This document shows, one piece after another, positions 49,468 through 58,967 of a stretch of 64,000 bases of DNA. This DNA is from Promineifilum sp. (GTDB lineage Bacteria > Chloroflexota > Anaerolineae > Promineifilales > Promineifilaceae), in the NCBI GenBank assembly GCA_020634335.1, contig JACKBY010000015.1, forward strand, positions 11,614 to 75,613. The letters run 5' to 3'. The notes beneath the pieces are model-generated. The model was not told the origin of the DNA. It was given only the letters and a program-made list of their open reading frames with translations, and did no database searches. Position 1 is the first letter of the stretch. Each line of letters begins with the position of its first letter. A program made the position numbers and the translations under genes.

Positions 49468-50546
49468 TACTCTTCTCCGACTGGGTTAGCCAACATTGGT
49501 GTGGCGGGAGGGGGTTCAGATGGTTGATAGTAGAGTTGCTCATCAGTTACCCAGGGAGCCTTCTCAAGACGATCGTTCTCAAAATCATTTCGTTTACCGA
49601 CGATTCGATAAGAGAACTCTGAATTCTTGTCAGAAGAATCCTCTTTAGCAACTACTTGGAAGGAGTTACTCGTACGTTCAGTGACATACAGCTCTGCATC
49701 CCCATACGCCTGTAAGAACACATGGTAGGGTTCATCTAGATTTACGGTTTCGGCGAAAATCGGGTCGATCGTTACAAGTGCCTGTCCATCTCGCAGCTCC
49801 CCAAAGCCGTAATCGCTGAACCAGACCTCCGTTGATTCCTCACTATACAGCAATCGATCTCCGTCAGAAGTAGGCACAGCAGCGTTTTTGCTTCCGTTAT
49901 AGACCACTAGTCCAACCTTACCCGTTGGAGAGTAGTAATAAACGCCATTACCAGCCGATTCATATTTTCCTCCCCAACCTTCGGGCGAGAGGTTTTGCCC
50001 ATAAACACCTATACCATCGCCACTTGCTGCTCGGTTCAGTCCGTATACTCCAGTTCCTGAACTATACAAATCCTCACGGCTAACTTCACCGTAAACGCCA
50101 TATCCATCTGGTGACGTAGACAAGCCAACGGTCCCTCTTGTAGGCCCTGAAGTGCGATTATTAAAACCATACACACCAGCTGCATAGAAATTAGTTGAGT
50201 AGGTAGCACCAACAACACCGTGGTTCGCACCACTCCCATTGGTTGCATAACCGGTAACGCCTCGCCCTGTCGGCGAGTCCGTTTGGCCATAGACACCAAT
50301 CGCGACTCCAGACCCATCGGTCGTGGTCGCGCTTCCAAAAACACCTCGCGCGTCTTTAGACGCGCTCTCACCCCACAAGCCATAGCGCACGCCACTTGTA
50401 GCAGTGTGAATCCATTTAGAACCAAAGTCACCTACATTGCTTGAAGCAACATCCCCCCAATGTTCGACCAGGGGATGGTCACCGGCTATGAACAGCAGCG
50501 CTAAAGCTGCGATCGGCAACTATGCAAACCTTTTCTTATTGGACAT
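49467..50546 (-). pseudogene. Secreted glycine/tyrosine repeat protein with an amber codon in its signal peptide
   Basis: The start ATG 50546, with GAGGAG 9 nt upstream, encodes M-S-N-K-K-R-F-A, then TAG at 50520-50522, then LPIAALALLFIAGDHPLVEH, which is plainly the hydrophobic half of the same signal peptide. The frame runs on for 350 codons. Residues 40-200 are repeats of GVYG-type turns (GVYGQTDS, GVTGYATN, GVYGFNN, GVYGEV, GVYGLNR), as in beta-helix or tail-fibre-like surface proteins. The C-terminal 130 residues (FAETVNLDEPYHVFLQAYGD) look like a separate beta domain. Either the gene is disabled, a TTG restart at 50519 makes an unanchored form, TAG is read through, or there is a base error. 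Confidence 0.75.
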
Positions 50547-50737
50547 GAGATTGGCTCCTCGCTAAAAACAAACTGACTCTTGTAAGCCACGCCATTCTGC
50601 CGGCCAGTAACGAGGGGGGGGGCAAACGAGGCCGGTAGCAGGAACTCGCGTGACTTACCAACAGTATAACACTTCCTAAATGGGCTGTCTATGCGGCGAA
50701 ATACGTGGGGACAATGCGACTTTTTACACAGATGCCT

Positions 50738-50761
50738 CTACCGTCGGTTAAGAAACCGGCG

Positions 50762-50765
<4 letters not shown>
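50738..50765. repeat. Dispersed palindromic element, family A, half copy overlapping the ettA stop
   Basis: CTACCGTCGGTTAAGAAACC followed by GGCGCTAC matches the half element of family A. Its end covers the ettA stop codon (CTA on the plus strand at 50762-50764), so it lies directly at the 3' end of the gene. Confidence 0.7.
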
Positions 50766-52444
<1,679 letters not shown>

Positions 52445-52575
52445 AATTTAACAGGTTCGTCGGGTTGAGCGTCGTACTTCGCCCGCTGATCATCACGGAT
52501 GTCTTCTATTTGTAGCACGGGATGGCCGGATTACCCAATGAGAATCCCCCATCGCCCCTCGTGCCCTTTCATGTT

Positions 52576-52670
52576 GTAGGGGGGACAACCGGCGAAAGGT
52601 CGCCTCTATTCACCACGGCCACCACGGGATTTTGCAGAACAAAAGCCGTTCGGCCGCCCTGTCCCGCCCC
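52576..52670. repeat. Dispersed palindromic element, family B, copy downstream of uvrA
   Basis: The module GGGGACAACCGGCGAAAG, then an A/C-rich linker, then AAAAGCCGTTCGGCCGCCCT ending in GTCCCGCCCC also occurs, with modules in the opposite order, at 55779-55940 on the other side of uvrA. This copy is in the 244 bp gap between uvrA and ettA. Confidence 0.75.
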
Positions 52671-52688
52671 CTCTTGGCTCGTCGTTCG

Positions 52689-55586
52689 TCACTCGGCCCC
52701 GTGTCCATTCAGCAGCGGCCGCAGGAATTCGCCCGTATAGGACGCCTCGACCTGCACCACCTCTTCCGGCGATCCCTGGGCGATGATCTCGCCGCCGCGG
52801 TCGCCACCCTCCGGCCCCATGTCGATCAGATAGTCGGCCACTTTGATGATGTCGAGGTTGTGCTCGATGATGACCACCGTATTACCCTTGTCCACCAGTT
52901 TATTCAGGGCGTGGATGAGCTTGCTGACGTCGTGGGCGTGCAGGCCGACCGACGGCTCATCGAGCACATAGAGGGTGCGGCCGGTGGCGATCTTCGACAG
53001 CTCGCGGCTCAGCTTGACACGCTGGGCCTCGCCGCCGCTCATCGTCGGCGCGGGCTGCCCCAGGTGGATATAGCCCAACCCCACATCAGCCATCGTCTGC
53101 AACTTGCGCCTGATGGGCGGGATATTGGCGAAGAACTCCAGCGCCTCATCCACAGTCAGATCGAGCACTTCGGCGATGTTAAGGCCCTTGTACTGCACCT
53201 GCAACGTCTCGCGGTTGTAGCGCGCGCCCTTGCAAATGTCACAGGGCACGTAGATGTCGGGCAGAAACTGCATCTCGATGCGGTTTTGCCCTTGCCCCTG
53301 GCACGCCTCGCAGCGACCGCCCTTGACGTTAAAGCTGAAGCGCCCCGGCTGGTAGCCGCGCAATTTGCTCTCCGGCATGTTGCTGAACAGGTCGCGAATC
53401 TGGTTGAACAGGTTGGTGTAGGTAGCCGGGTTGCTGCGCGGCGTGCGGCCGATGGGACTCTGGTCGATCTCGATAACCTTGTCCAGGTGTTCCAGCCCGC
53501 GAATCTCCTGATGTTTGCCGGGCAGCACCTTCGAGCCATAGAAATGCTGGTTGAGGCGCTTGCTCAGAATTTCCACCAGGAACGAACTCTTGCCGCTGCC
53601 GCTGACGCCGGTAATGCAGACGAATTTACCCAGCGGGATGCGAATATCGACATCCTTGAGATTGTTCTCGGCCGCGCCAATGACATCCAGCCACTCGCCG
53701 TTGCCCGGCCGCCGCTTCTTGGGCACGGGAATTTGCTTGCGGCCGCTCAGATAGGCCCCGGTCAGGCTTTTCTTGTTGCGGGCCACCTGATCCGGCGTAC
53801 CCTCGGCCACCAACTCGCCGCCGTGCTTGCCCGCACCCGGCCCCAAATCAAGCAGCCAGTCGGCGGCGCGCATCGTCTCCTCGTCGTGCTCCACCACCAG
53901 CACGGTGTTGCCCAGGTCGCGCATGCCCTGCAGGGTGCGGATGAGGCGGGCGTTGTCGCGCTGATGCAGGCCAATACTCGGCTCGTCGAGCACGTAGAGG
54001 ACGCCCATAAGCTGGCTGCCGATCTGCGTCGCCAGCCGGATCCGCTGGGCCTCGCCGCCGCTCAACGTGCCCGCCGTTCGATCCAGCGTCAGATAGTCCA
54101 GCCCGACGTTGATCATGAAGCTAAGCCGCTCGCGAATCTCTTTGAGGATGGGCTTGGCGATCATCTGCTGCCGGGGCGTCAAGGGCGTGCGCTCCAGGTC
54201 CTCCAGACATTGCGTCCAGTCGAGCGTCTTGACTACCGGCCGGCGCACGGCCTCGACGATGGTCTGGCCGCCGATGTCGACGGCGCGGGCCACAGGCTGC
54301 AAGCGCGTGCCACCGCAGGCGCGACAGGGCTGGTCGACCATGTACTCCTCCAGCTTCTCGCGTACGTAGTCGGAGGTCGATTCGTTGTAGCGCCGCCACA
54401 GATTGGGGATAACTCCCTCGTACTTGGTGCCGTATTTGCGCGTTTGCCCTTCGCGGTTGCGATAACGGACGGTCACCGACTGATCACCGCTGCCGTGGAG
54501 CAGAATGCGCATCTGTTGCGGGGAAAGCGTGCGCACCGGAACGTCGAGCGGGATAGCGAAATGTTCGGCGGTGGCCTTCAACAGTTGCCAGTAGTAGCCC
54601 GCCTTATCCTCAGTCGGCCAGCCGCTGATCGCCCCTTCGGACAGAGACAGGTCCTTGTTGGGCACGATGAGGTCGGCATCGATCTCCTTCTGCACGCCCA
54701 GACCCTGGCACTCGGGGCAAGCGCCGTAGGGGGTGTTGAAGCTGAACGTGCGCGGCTCAATGGGCGGGATGCTGGTGCCGTCGTAGGGGCAATAGAGGTG
54801 CTCGGAATAGAGGGTGTCGGCCGGGGCGTCGGGGTCGCTGACGTCGTTGATAATCACGATGCCGCTGCCCAGGGCCAAAGCCGTCTCGATGGAGTCGGTC
54901 AGGCGACTGCGGTCGGAGGCGGCTTCCTCGCTCGTATCGTCGGCGGCGTGGCGAATGACCAGGCGGTCGACCACGGCCTCGATGGTGTGGTTCTTGTAGC
55001 GGTCGAGTTCGATCTTGTCGTCGACGGCCCGCACCTCACCATTGACGCGCACGCGGACGAAGCCGGCCTTGCGCACGTCGTCGAAGATGCCCTGATGGTG
55101 GCCCTTGCGATCTTGCACCAGCGGCGCCAAAACCTGGATGCGCGCGCCGGTGGGCATGCCCATGACGTTGGCGACGATTTGCTCGGCCGATTGGGGAGCG
55201 ACGGGGCGGCCGCACTGCGGGCAGTGGGGCGTGCCCACGCGGGCGTAAAGCAGGCGCAGGTAGTCGTAGATCTCGGTCACCGTGCCGACCGTGGAGCGCG
55301 GGTTGTGGCTGACGCCGCGCTGGTCGATGGACACCGCCGGGCTGAGACCCTCGATGTTATCGACGTCGGGCTTTTCCAGTTGGCCCAGGAACTGCCGGGC
55401 ATAAGCGGAGAGCGATTCGACGTAGCGGCGCTGCCCTTCGGCGAAAATGGTGTCGAAGGCCAGCGACGACTTACCCGAACCCGACAGGCCGGTGATAACC
55501 ACCAGCTTGTCGCGCGGGATCTCCACGTCGATATTCTTCAGATTGTGTTCGCGCGCGCCGCGCACGATGATCTTGTCGAGCGACAT
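52689..55586 (-). CDS. uvrA: Excinuclease ABC subunit UvrA
   Basis: A 965-residue UvrA, the damage-recognition ATPase dimer of nucleotide excision repair. The first Walker A is ITGLSGSGKSSLAFDT and the second ITGVSGSGKSSFLVE. The first zinc finger is HCPQCGRPVAPQ near residue 105; the second is CEACQGQGQ and CDICKGARYN near 720-755. Signature motifs TLSGGEAQRIRLATQIGS and MSGGEAQRVKLSRELS are followed by YVLDEPSIGLHQRDN and YVLDEPSVGLHAHD. ATG 55586 (SLDKIIVRGAREHN) matches all homologues; the frame continues upstream without conservation. Flanked on both sides by palindromic repeats of family B. Confidence 0.98.
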   Translation of the reverse strand: MSLDKIIVRGAREHNLKNIDVEIPRDKLVVITGLSGSGKSSLAFDTIFAEGQRRYVESLSAYARQFLGQLEKPDVDNIEGLSPAVSIDQRGVSHNPRSTVGTVTEIYDYLRLLYARVGTPHCPQCGRPVAPQSAEQIVANVMGMPTGARIQVLAPLVQDRKGHHQGIFDDVRKAGFVRVRVNGEVRAVDDKIELDRYKNHTIEAVVDRLVIRHAADDTSEEAASDRSRLTDSIETALALGSGIVIINDVSDPDAPADTLYSEHLYCPYDGTSIPPIEPRTFSFNTPYGACPECQGLGVQKEIDADLIVPNKDLSLSEGAISGWPTEDKAGYYWQLLKATAEHFAIPLDVPVRTLSPQQMRILLHGSGDQSVTVRYRNREGQTRKYGTKYEGVIPNLWRRYNESTSDYVREKLEEYMVDQPCRACGGTRLQPVARAVDIGGQTIVEAVRRPVVKTLDWTQCLEDLERTPLTPRQQMIAKPILKEIRERLSFMINVGLDYLTLDRTAGTLSGGEAQRIRLATQIGSQLMGVLYVLDEPSIGLHQRDNARLIRTLQGMRDLGNTVLVVEHDEETMRAADWLLDLGPGAGKHGGELVAEGTPDQVARNKKSLTGAYLSGRKQIPVPKKRRPGNGEWLDVIGAAENNLKDVDIRIPLGKFVCITGVSGSGKSSFLVEILSKRLNQHFYGSKVLPGKHQEIRGLEHLDKVIEIDQSPIGRTPRSNPATYTNLFNQIRDLFSNMPESKLRGYQPGRFSFNVKGGRCEACQGQGQNRIEMQFLPDIYVPCDICKGARYNRETLQVQYKGLNIAEVLDLTVDEALEFFANIPPIRRKLQTMADVGLGYIHLGQPAPTMSGGEAQRVKLSRELSKIATGRTLYVLDEPSVGLHAHDVSKLIHALNKLVDKGNTVVIIEHNLDIIKVADYLIDMGPEGGDRGGEIIAQGSPEEVVQVEASYTGEFLRPLLNGHGAE

Positions 55587-55778
55587 CTTGCCTCTTCTTG
55601 CTGCGCGAAGGGAAGGCATGGCAAAGACCTCCGCGCGACCGACCTCTAAAGCCAACTCGCTATTTTAGCATAGGGGACGGTCGCGTACCATTAGCGTTTG
55701 GTTGGATCACGTCTGATGACGACTCCCTAGACTAGCACAGATGGTCTAATTTGTCTAGGGGAGGGAAGAGGAGGCCGA

Positions 55779-55940
55779 GACAGGGCGGCCACAACGGGGT
55801 TATCCAAAACGAAAGCCGTTCGGCCGCCCTGTCCCGCCCCTACCACCTATCGCGTATCGCGCCTTGCCTGTACGGGCGGGACAACCGGCGAAAGACCTTG
55901 CTTGTTCACCAGAGCCATCGCTCGCCGGTTGTCTCGCCCC
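55779..55940. repeat. Dispersed palindromic element, family B, double hairpin upstream of uvrA
   Basis: Two hairpins in tandem: GACAGGGCGGCC (55779-55790) with GGCCGCCCTGTC (55822-55833), a perfect 12 bp stem, and GGGCGGGACAACCGGCG (55874-55890) with its near-perfect complement at 55924-55940 (16 of 17). Both hold modules found in the copy at 52576-52670, shuffled in order. Confidence 0.8.
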
Positions 55941-55943
55941 TGG

Positions 55944-55998
55944 ATGACCGGATTCTTATGCGGCGGCTGGGCGGCCGGTTAAGATACCGGCACCACGG
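55944..55998. repeat. Dispersed palindromic element, family A, inverted copy
   Basis: Reverse-oriented relative to 7794-7864: its complement reads GTGGTGCCGGTATCTTAACC, then a GCCCAGCC centre, then GCATAAGAATCCGGT. It abuts the family B double hairpin, showing that the two families insert or accumulate in the same gaps. Confidence 0.75.
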
Positions 55999-56000
55999 GG

Positions 56001-57230
56001 TCAGGGTGTGACGGCCAGCGGGTTGGGCAGATAGCCGGGCACGAGCTGTACCCAGGTGTTGCCGATTTGCAGGGGGAAGGGCGCGCCGGCGGCATCGGTA
56101 AAGGTCAGCATGTCGTTGCGCCCTTCGCGATGCCAGGTGACGTCAAACTGCTGCCCGTCGCGGAAGACGACGGCCGGGCCGGAACCCCATAACTGTATCT
56201 CGATGGACAGGGCGGCGCACACACCATTGTTAATCTGCTCGCAGATGTTGGCGTCGTTGACGTGATAGGGGGTCAGGAAGATGACGTTGGCTGCCGTGAC
56301 CTGCTCCTCGGTGTTGGCATCGAGATGCTCCTCGAAGTCCATCCAGCGGCGGTATTTACCGATAGCGGCGTCCCAGCGCCATTCAACTTTCTCGGTCTTG
56401 TAGTCGATGAACACGGTGCCGGCCGGCGCGCCGCCGGCGGGCGGAACCTCGCTGAAGGCATTGTACGTCCCGAAAGTGGGCGGGGTGTTAAGCCCCTTGG
56501 CGGCGACGGTTTCCCACAGTTGATCCATGCGGATGTAGAGCGTGTGCTCGAAGGGCTTGGTGGTATCGCCGGTGCGGTAGAAACCCGGGTCGGCCGCCCG
56601 CAGCAGCCGGTCGCCGAAGTCGGAGGCGTTGAGCTTCTGGTTGACGCCGACGCTGGCCCCGGAGAAGGCCAGCATGGCATCGTACATGGCCGGCAGTTCC
56701 AGGTCGATGAGCCGCGCGCTGCGCACGGGGCCGACGTTGGGCGGTATGGTGTCGTAGAAGATGGCCGTGAAGCGCGTCACCGCGCCTTCGGTCCAGTGCT
56801 CGAAGATGATATCGGCGTCGTTGAGACCGGCCTGGGGCCGGGTGTAGTCGGCCGGGGCGTTGGCGATCTTGACGGCGATGGGACGACGCTGCAAGTCGGC
56901 GGGGTCGGCCTCTTCTTCGCCGGTCAGCGGGTTGCGCCCGGCAAAGGCGACGGCGTCGGGAGCCAGGGTAACGGTGTCCGGCGTGGCGGTGATCTCCGGC
57001 GTGGGCGGGGCGTCGGTGACCTGGGGCGATAGGACGGCCGGCGGCGGCAACGTGGCGGCGACGGCCATCGTCGGCGTGGGCGGCACGGGCGAGATAGTGG
57101 CAGCAACTTCGGCCTGGGCGGTGGCAAGGGCCGAGGTGGGCGGCGGGGGGATTTCGCCCGGCTGAGCGGCCCGGCCGCCGCAGGCGGTCAGCAGGATGAG
57201 GGTCAACAGTAACGTGTATTTGCGGAACAT
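56001..57230 (-). CDS. DUF3048-domain lipoprotein (YerB-like)
   Basis: A 409-residue lipoprotein. The signal peptide has the lipobox LLTAC with Cys17. A Thr/Pro-rich linker follows to about residue 85. The DUF3048 domain spans residues 95-400: RRPIAVKIANAPADYTRPQ, AGLNDADIIFEHWTEG, RFTAIFYDTIPPNVGPVRSA and FVFRDGQQFDVTWHREG-like strands near the end. The YerB family is found in Firmicutes and Chloroflexota; its role on the outer face of the membrane is unknown. Confidence 0.9.
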   Translation of the reverse strand: MFRKYTLLLTLILLTACGGRAAQPGEIPPPPTSALATAQAEVAATISPVPPTPTMAVAATLPPPAVLSPQVTDAPPTPEITATPDTVTLAPDAVAFAGRNPLTGEEEADPADLQRRPIAVKIANAPADYTRPQAGLNDADIIFEHWTEGAVTRFTAIFYDTIPPNVGPVRSARLIDLELPAMYDAMLAFSGASVGVNQKLNASDFGDRLLRAADPGFYRTGDTTKPFEHTLYIRMDQLWETVAAKGLNTPPTFGTYNAFSEVPPAGGAPAGTVFIDYKTEKVEWRWDAAIGKYRRWMDFEEHLDANTEEQVTAANVIFLTPYHVNDANICEQINNGVCAALSIEIQLWGSGPAVVFRDGQQFDVTWHREGRNDMLTFTDAAGAPFPLQIGNTWVQLVPGYLPNPLAVTP

Positions 57231-57583
57231 ACTTAATTATTCTCTTGATGGCAGGGTCTATGGCATCGCGGCGCAAACGACCGCGCCGGCGATGCATGGG
57301 CCAATTGTACCCGAAACCGGGCGAAGAGGACTGGCGATAGATCAACTACTGTCCAATGCTAAGCCGTCGGCCTTGTCATGGCGGACGATTGACAGTAGGG
57401 ATATTCGCATCAGCTATCATAGGCCGGGACGGCTTCTTGATCCGGGTAAAATGAAGTCTCGGATGGCCTGAATATTCGAATATAAATGCCTATTGCGCTT
57501 CCCCCCCCTTTCATCTATAGTGTGGATGTCAGATTAAAGTCCCCCTATGGTTGTGGTTTACAATTTGATATCGGAGGAACATC
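57231..57583. other. Divergent intergenic region with palindrome
   Basis: The 353 bp between the DUF3048 gene and the M23 gene contains a perfect 12 bp palindrome ATATTCGAATAT (57472-57483) and a promoter at 57493-57521. The palindrome lies 9 bp upstream of the -35 and could bind a regulator. Base composition falls toward the M23 gene. No ORF is credible here. Confidence 0.5.
57493..57521 (+). promoter_or_regulatory. Promoter of the M23 peptidase gene
   Basis: TTGCGC (57493-57498) and TATAGT (57516-57521), 17 bp apart, with a C8 run in the spacer. The M23 gene starts 62 bp further on with a GGAGG ribosome binding site. Confidence 0.6.
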
Positions 57584-58804
57584 ATGAAGCGCGTGCCGAT
57601 TAGAAGTACGTTGGTCGCGGTTGTTATGTTGTCGATGTTGGTTGTATCCGTTACCGTCTCAGCCCAGGCCCAGCCGGCCTCTCAAGAGGCCGGCTCCGTC
57701 CGGTGGCTGACTTACGTCGATCCCCGTTTCGACTTTTCTATCAGGTATCCGTCGGATTGGGTGGTGATCCCAAGAAACGACGCTTACGGTGTTGGAGCCA
57801 CAGTTTCGTTTCACTCTAAAAGTGGAACCAGTATAACCGATGAGAGCATTGTAGACTTGCATGACGCTTCTGCAAAGGTCGAAATTGGTATGTACATGGT
57901 ACCTTGGTCACAGAGAGAGATCCTAACTGATAAGTCTCTTAGAGGTTGGGTTAACCAGTACAACCAACTCAGTCAAGTGCCCGGAGTCGGGAGTAAACCA
58001 GAGGAGTCTCGATATATACGGGTTGGCGGTCAACGTGGTTTGCGTGAAACGGGTCAAGGGTTCTCCAAGTATAGATACGTAAGTATTCCTAGAGGAGATG
58101 TTGTATGGTTTATATGGTCAAACGCCAACAGTAAGGATGACAGACTACGATTCGATAGAATGGTAAGTACCTTTAAGTTCGGCGAATCGACCCCTGCAAC
58201 CCTACAAGACGTGTTTGGAGATGACTTCCGTCCATCTCAACTGATTGGACAACAAGATAGTAGTGGATTAGATGTAGTTAGTAATGAAAGTGGCAACTTG
58301 TCAATTTTGCCATTAGTCGACTCCGCTTGGAAGTCACCGCTACGAGGTAGCAATTTAGCAGCTACGTGCAATGCTTCGACGCATTCACCAGACTATGGGG
58401 GAACCGGACAGGGCAAGTCTAAATACGCCATTGATGTTGGTGGAACCGAATGGGTGACCCAAGTTTATGCTAGTAGGCAGGGCACGATAAGATTTGCCGG
58501 CTGGAACACGAACGGATTTGGCAACCTTGTTAAACTCGAACGCGATGGGCTCACTGCCTTTACTGCTCATCTAGCGGGTATAAAGGAAGACATCTATACA
58601 GGTAAGTTCGTAAATGTAGGTACGCTTCTTGGTTGGGTCGGAAAAACTGGAAACGCAACTGGACCACATCTTCACTTTGAAATTAGGAATACCGCCCCAA
58701 CAAGTGTGACATTAGTTGGGTTAAGTGGTTTTACAGTTGGCGTCTACCCTTATCCTGGCTCGACGAGTCCACCTGTTGGTAGATGTGGGACAATAACTTA
58801 TTGA
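57584..58804 (+). CDS. Secreted M23-family peptidase (lysostaphin-like), AT-rich
   Basis: A 406-residue secreted protein with a signal peptide (residues 1-28, ending VSAQAQ). Residues 40-200 are a domain of unknown type (FDFSIRYPSDWVVIPR suggests a PsbP-like or lipoprotein-type beta domain). The C-terminal part is an M23 metallopeptidase: His in HSPDYGGTGQGKSKYAIDVG with Asp, and the end motif ATGPHLHFEIRN. These enzymes cut peptidoglycan cross-bridges. The gene is clearly more AT-rich (below 50% GC) than its neighbours, with rare codons such as AGA, ATA and GTA, so it looks like recent transfer. GGAGG lies 9 nt before the ATG. Confidence 0.88.
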   Translation: MKRVPIRSTLVAVVMLSMLVVSVTVSAQAQPASQEAGSVRWLTYVDPRFDFSIRYPSDWVVIPRNDAYGVGATVSFHSKSGTSITDESIVDLHDASAKVEIGMYMVPWSQREILTDKSLRGWVNQYNQLSQVPGVGSKPEESRYIRVGGQRGLRETGQGFSKYRYVSIPRGDVVWFIWSNANSKDDRLRFDRMVSTFKFGESTPATLQDVFGDDFRPSQLIGQQDSSGLDVVSNESGNLSILPLVDSAWKSPLRGSNLAATCNASTHSPDYGGTGQGKSKYAIDVGGTEWVTQVYASRQGTIRFAGWNTNGFGNLVKLERDGLTAFTAHLAGIKEDIYTGKFVNVGTLLGWVGKTGNATGPHLHFEIRNTAPTSVTLVGLSGFTVGVYPYPGSTSPPVGRCGTITY

Positions 58805-58810
58805 CCTGTA

Positions 58811-58865
58811 CTACCGAAAAAGCTCCAACCTCTTACGATTAAACAGCAAGAGGGGTAGTAAAAAT
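58811..58865 (+). terminator. Probable terminator after the M23 gene
   Basis: A nested inverted repeat, CTACC...CCTCTT...AAGAGGGGTAG, followed by TAAAAAT, 7 bp after the stop codon. The stem is split and the tail is A-rich rather than T-rich, so it is only a candidate. Confidence 0.35.
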
Positions 58866-58967
58866 ACGCAACATCCTTAATTGTCTACCGGCTGCTGGCC
58901 GATAGCAGTTGAGGATGTTGTAGTATTGAACACCCTCTTGATCGAGTCCAGTGAGGCAGATTGTGAA

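Larger units (their letters stand above)
55587..56000. other. Region upstream of uvrA with promoter, operator-like palindrome and repeats
   Basis: This 414 bp gap has no gene. On the minus strand an extended -10 TGC-TAAAAT (55667-55662 for the hexamer) lies 76 bp before uvrA. A perfect 8 bp inverted repeat CCCTAGAC-N20-GTCTAGGG (55725-55760) lies further upstream. Then come palindromic elements of family B (55779-55940) and family A (55944-55998). The 8 bp dyad is a candidate regulatory site for uvrA. The 3' end of the DUF3048 gene borders the region. Confidence 0.5.

Noticed and set aside
49467..50519. Simple intact gene starting at TTG 50519
   Set aside because: TTG directly follows an in-frame TAG, has no ribosome binding site of its own, and splits an evident signal peptide whose ATG and ribosome binding site lie upstream.
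52632..55649. A 1005-codon open frame on the plus strand across uvrA
   Set aside because: It is fully antisense to uvrA, has no family motifs, and results from high-GC third-position bias; uvrA is certain.
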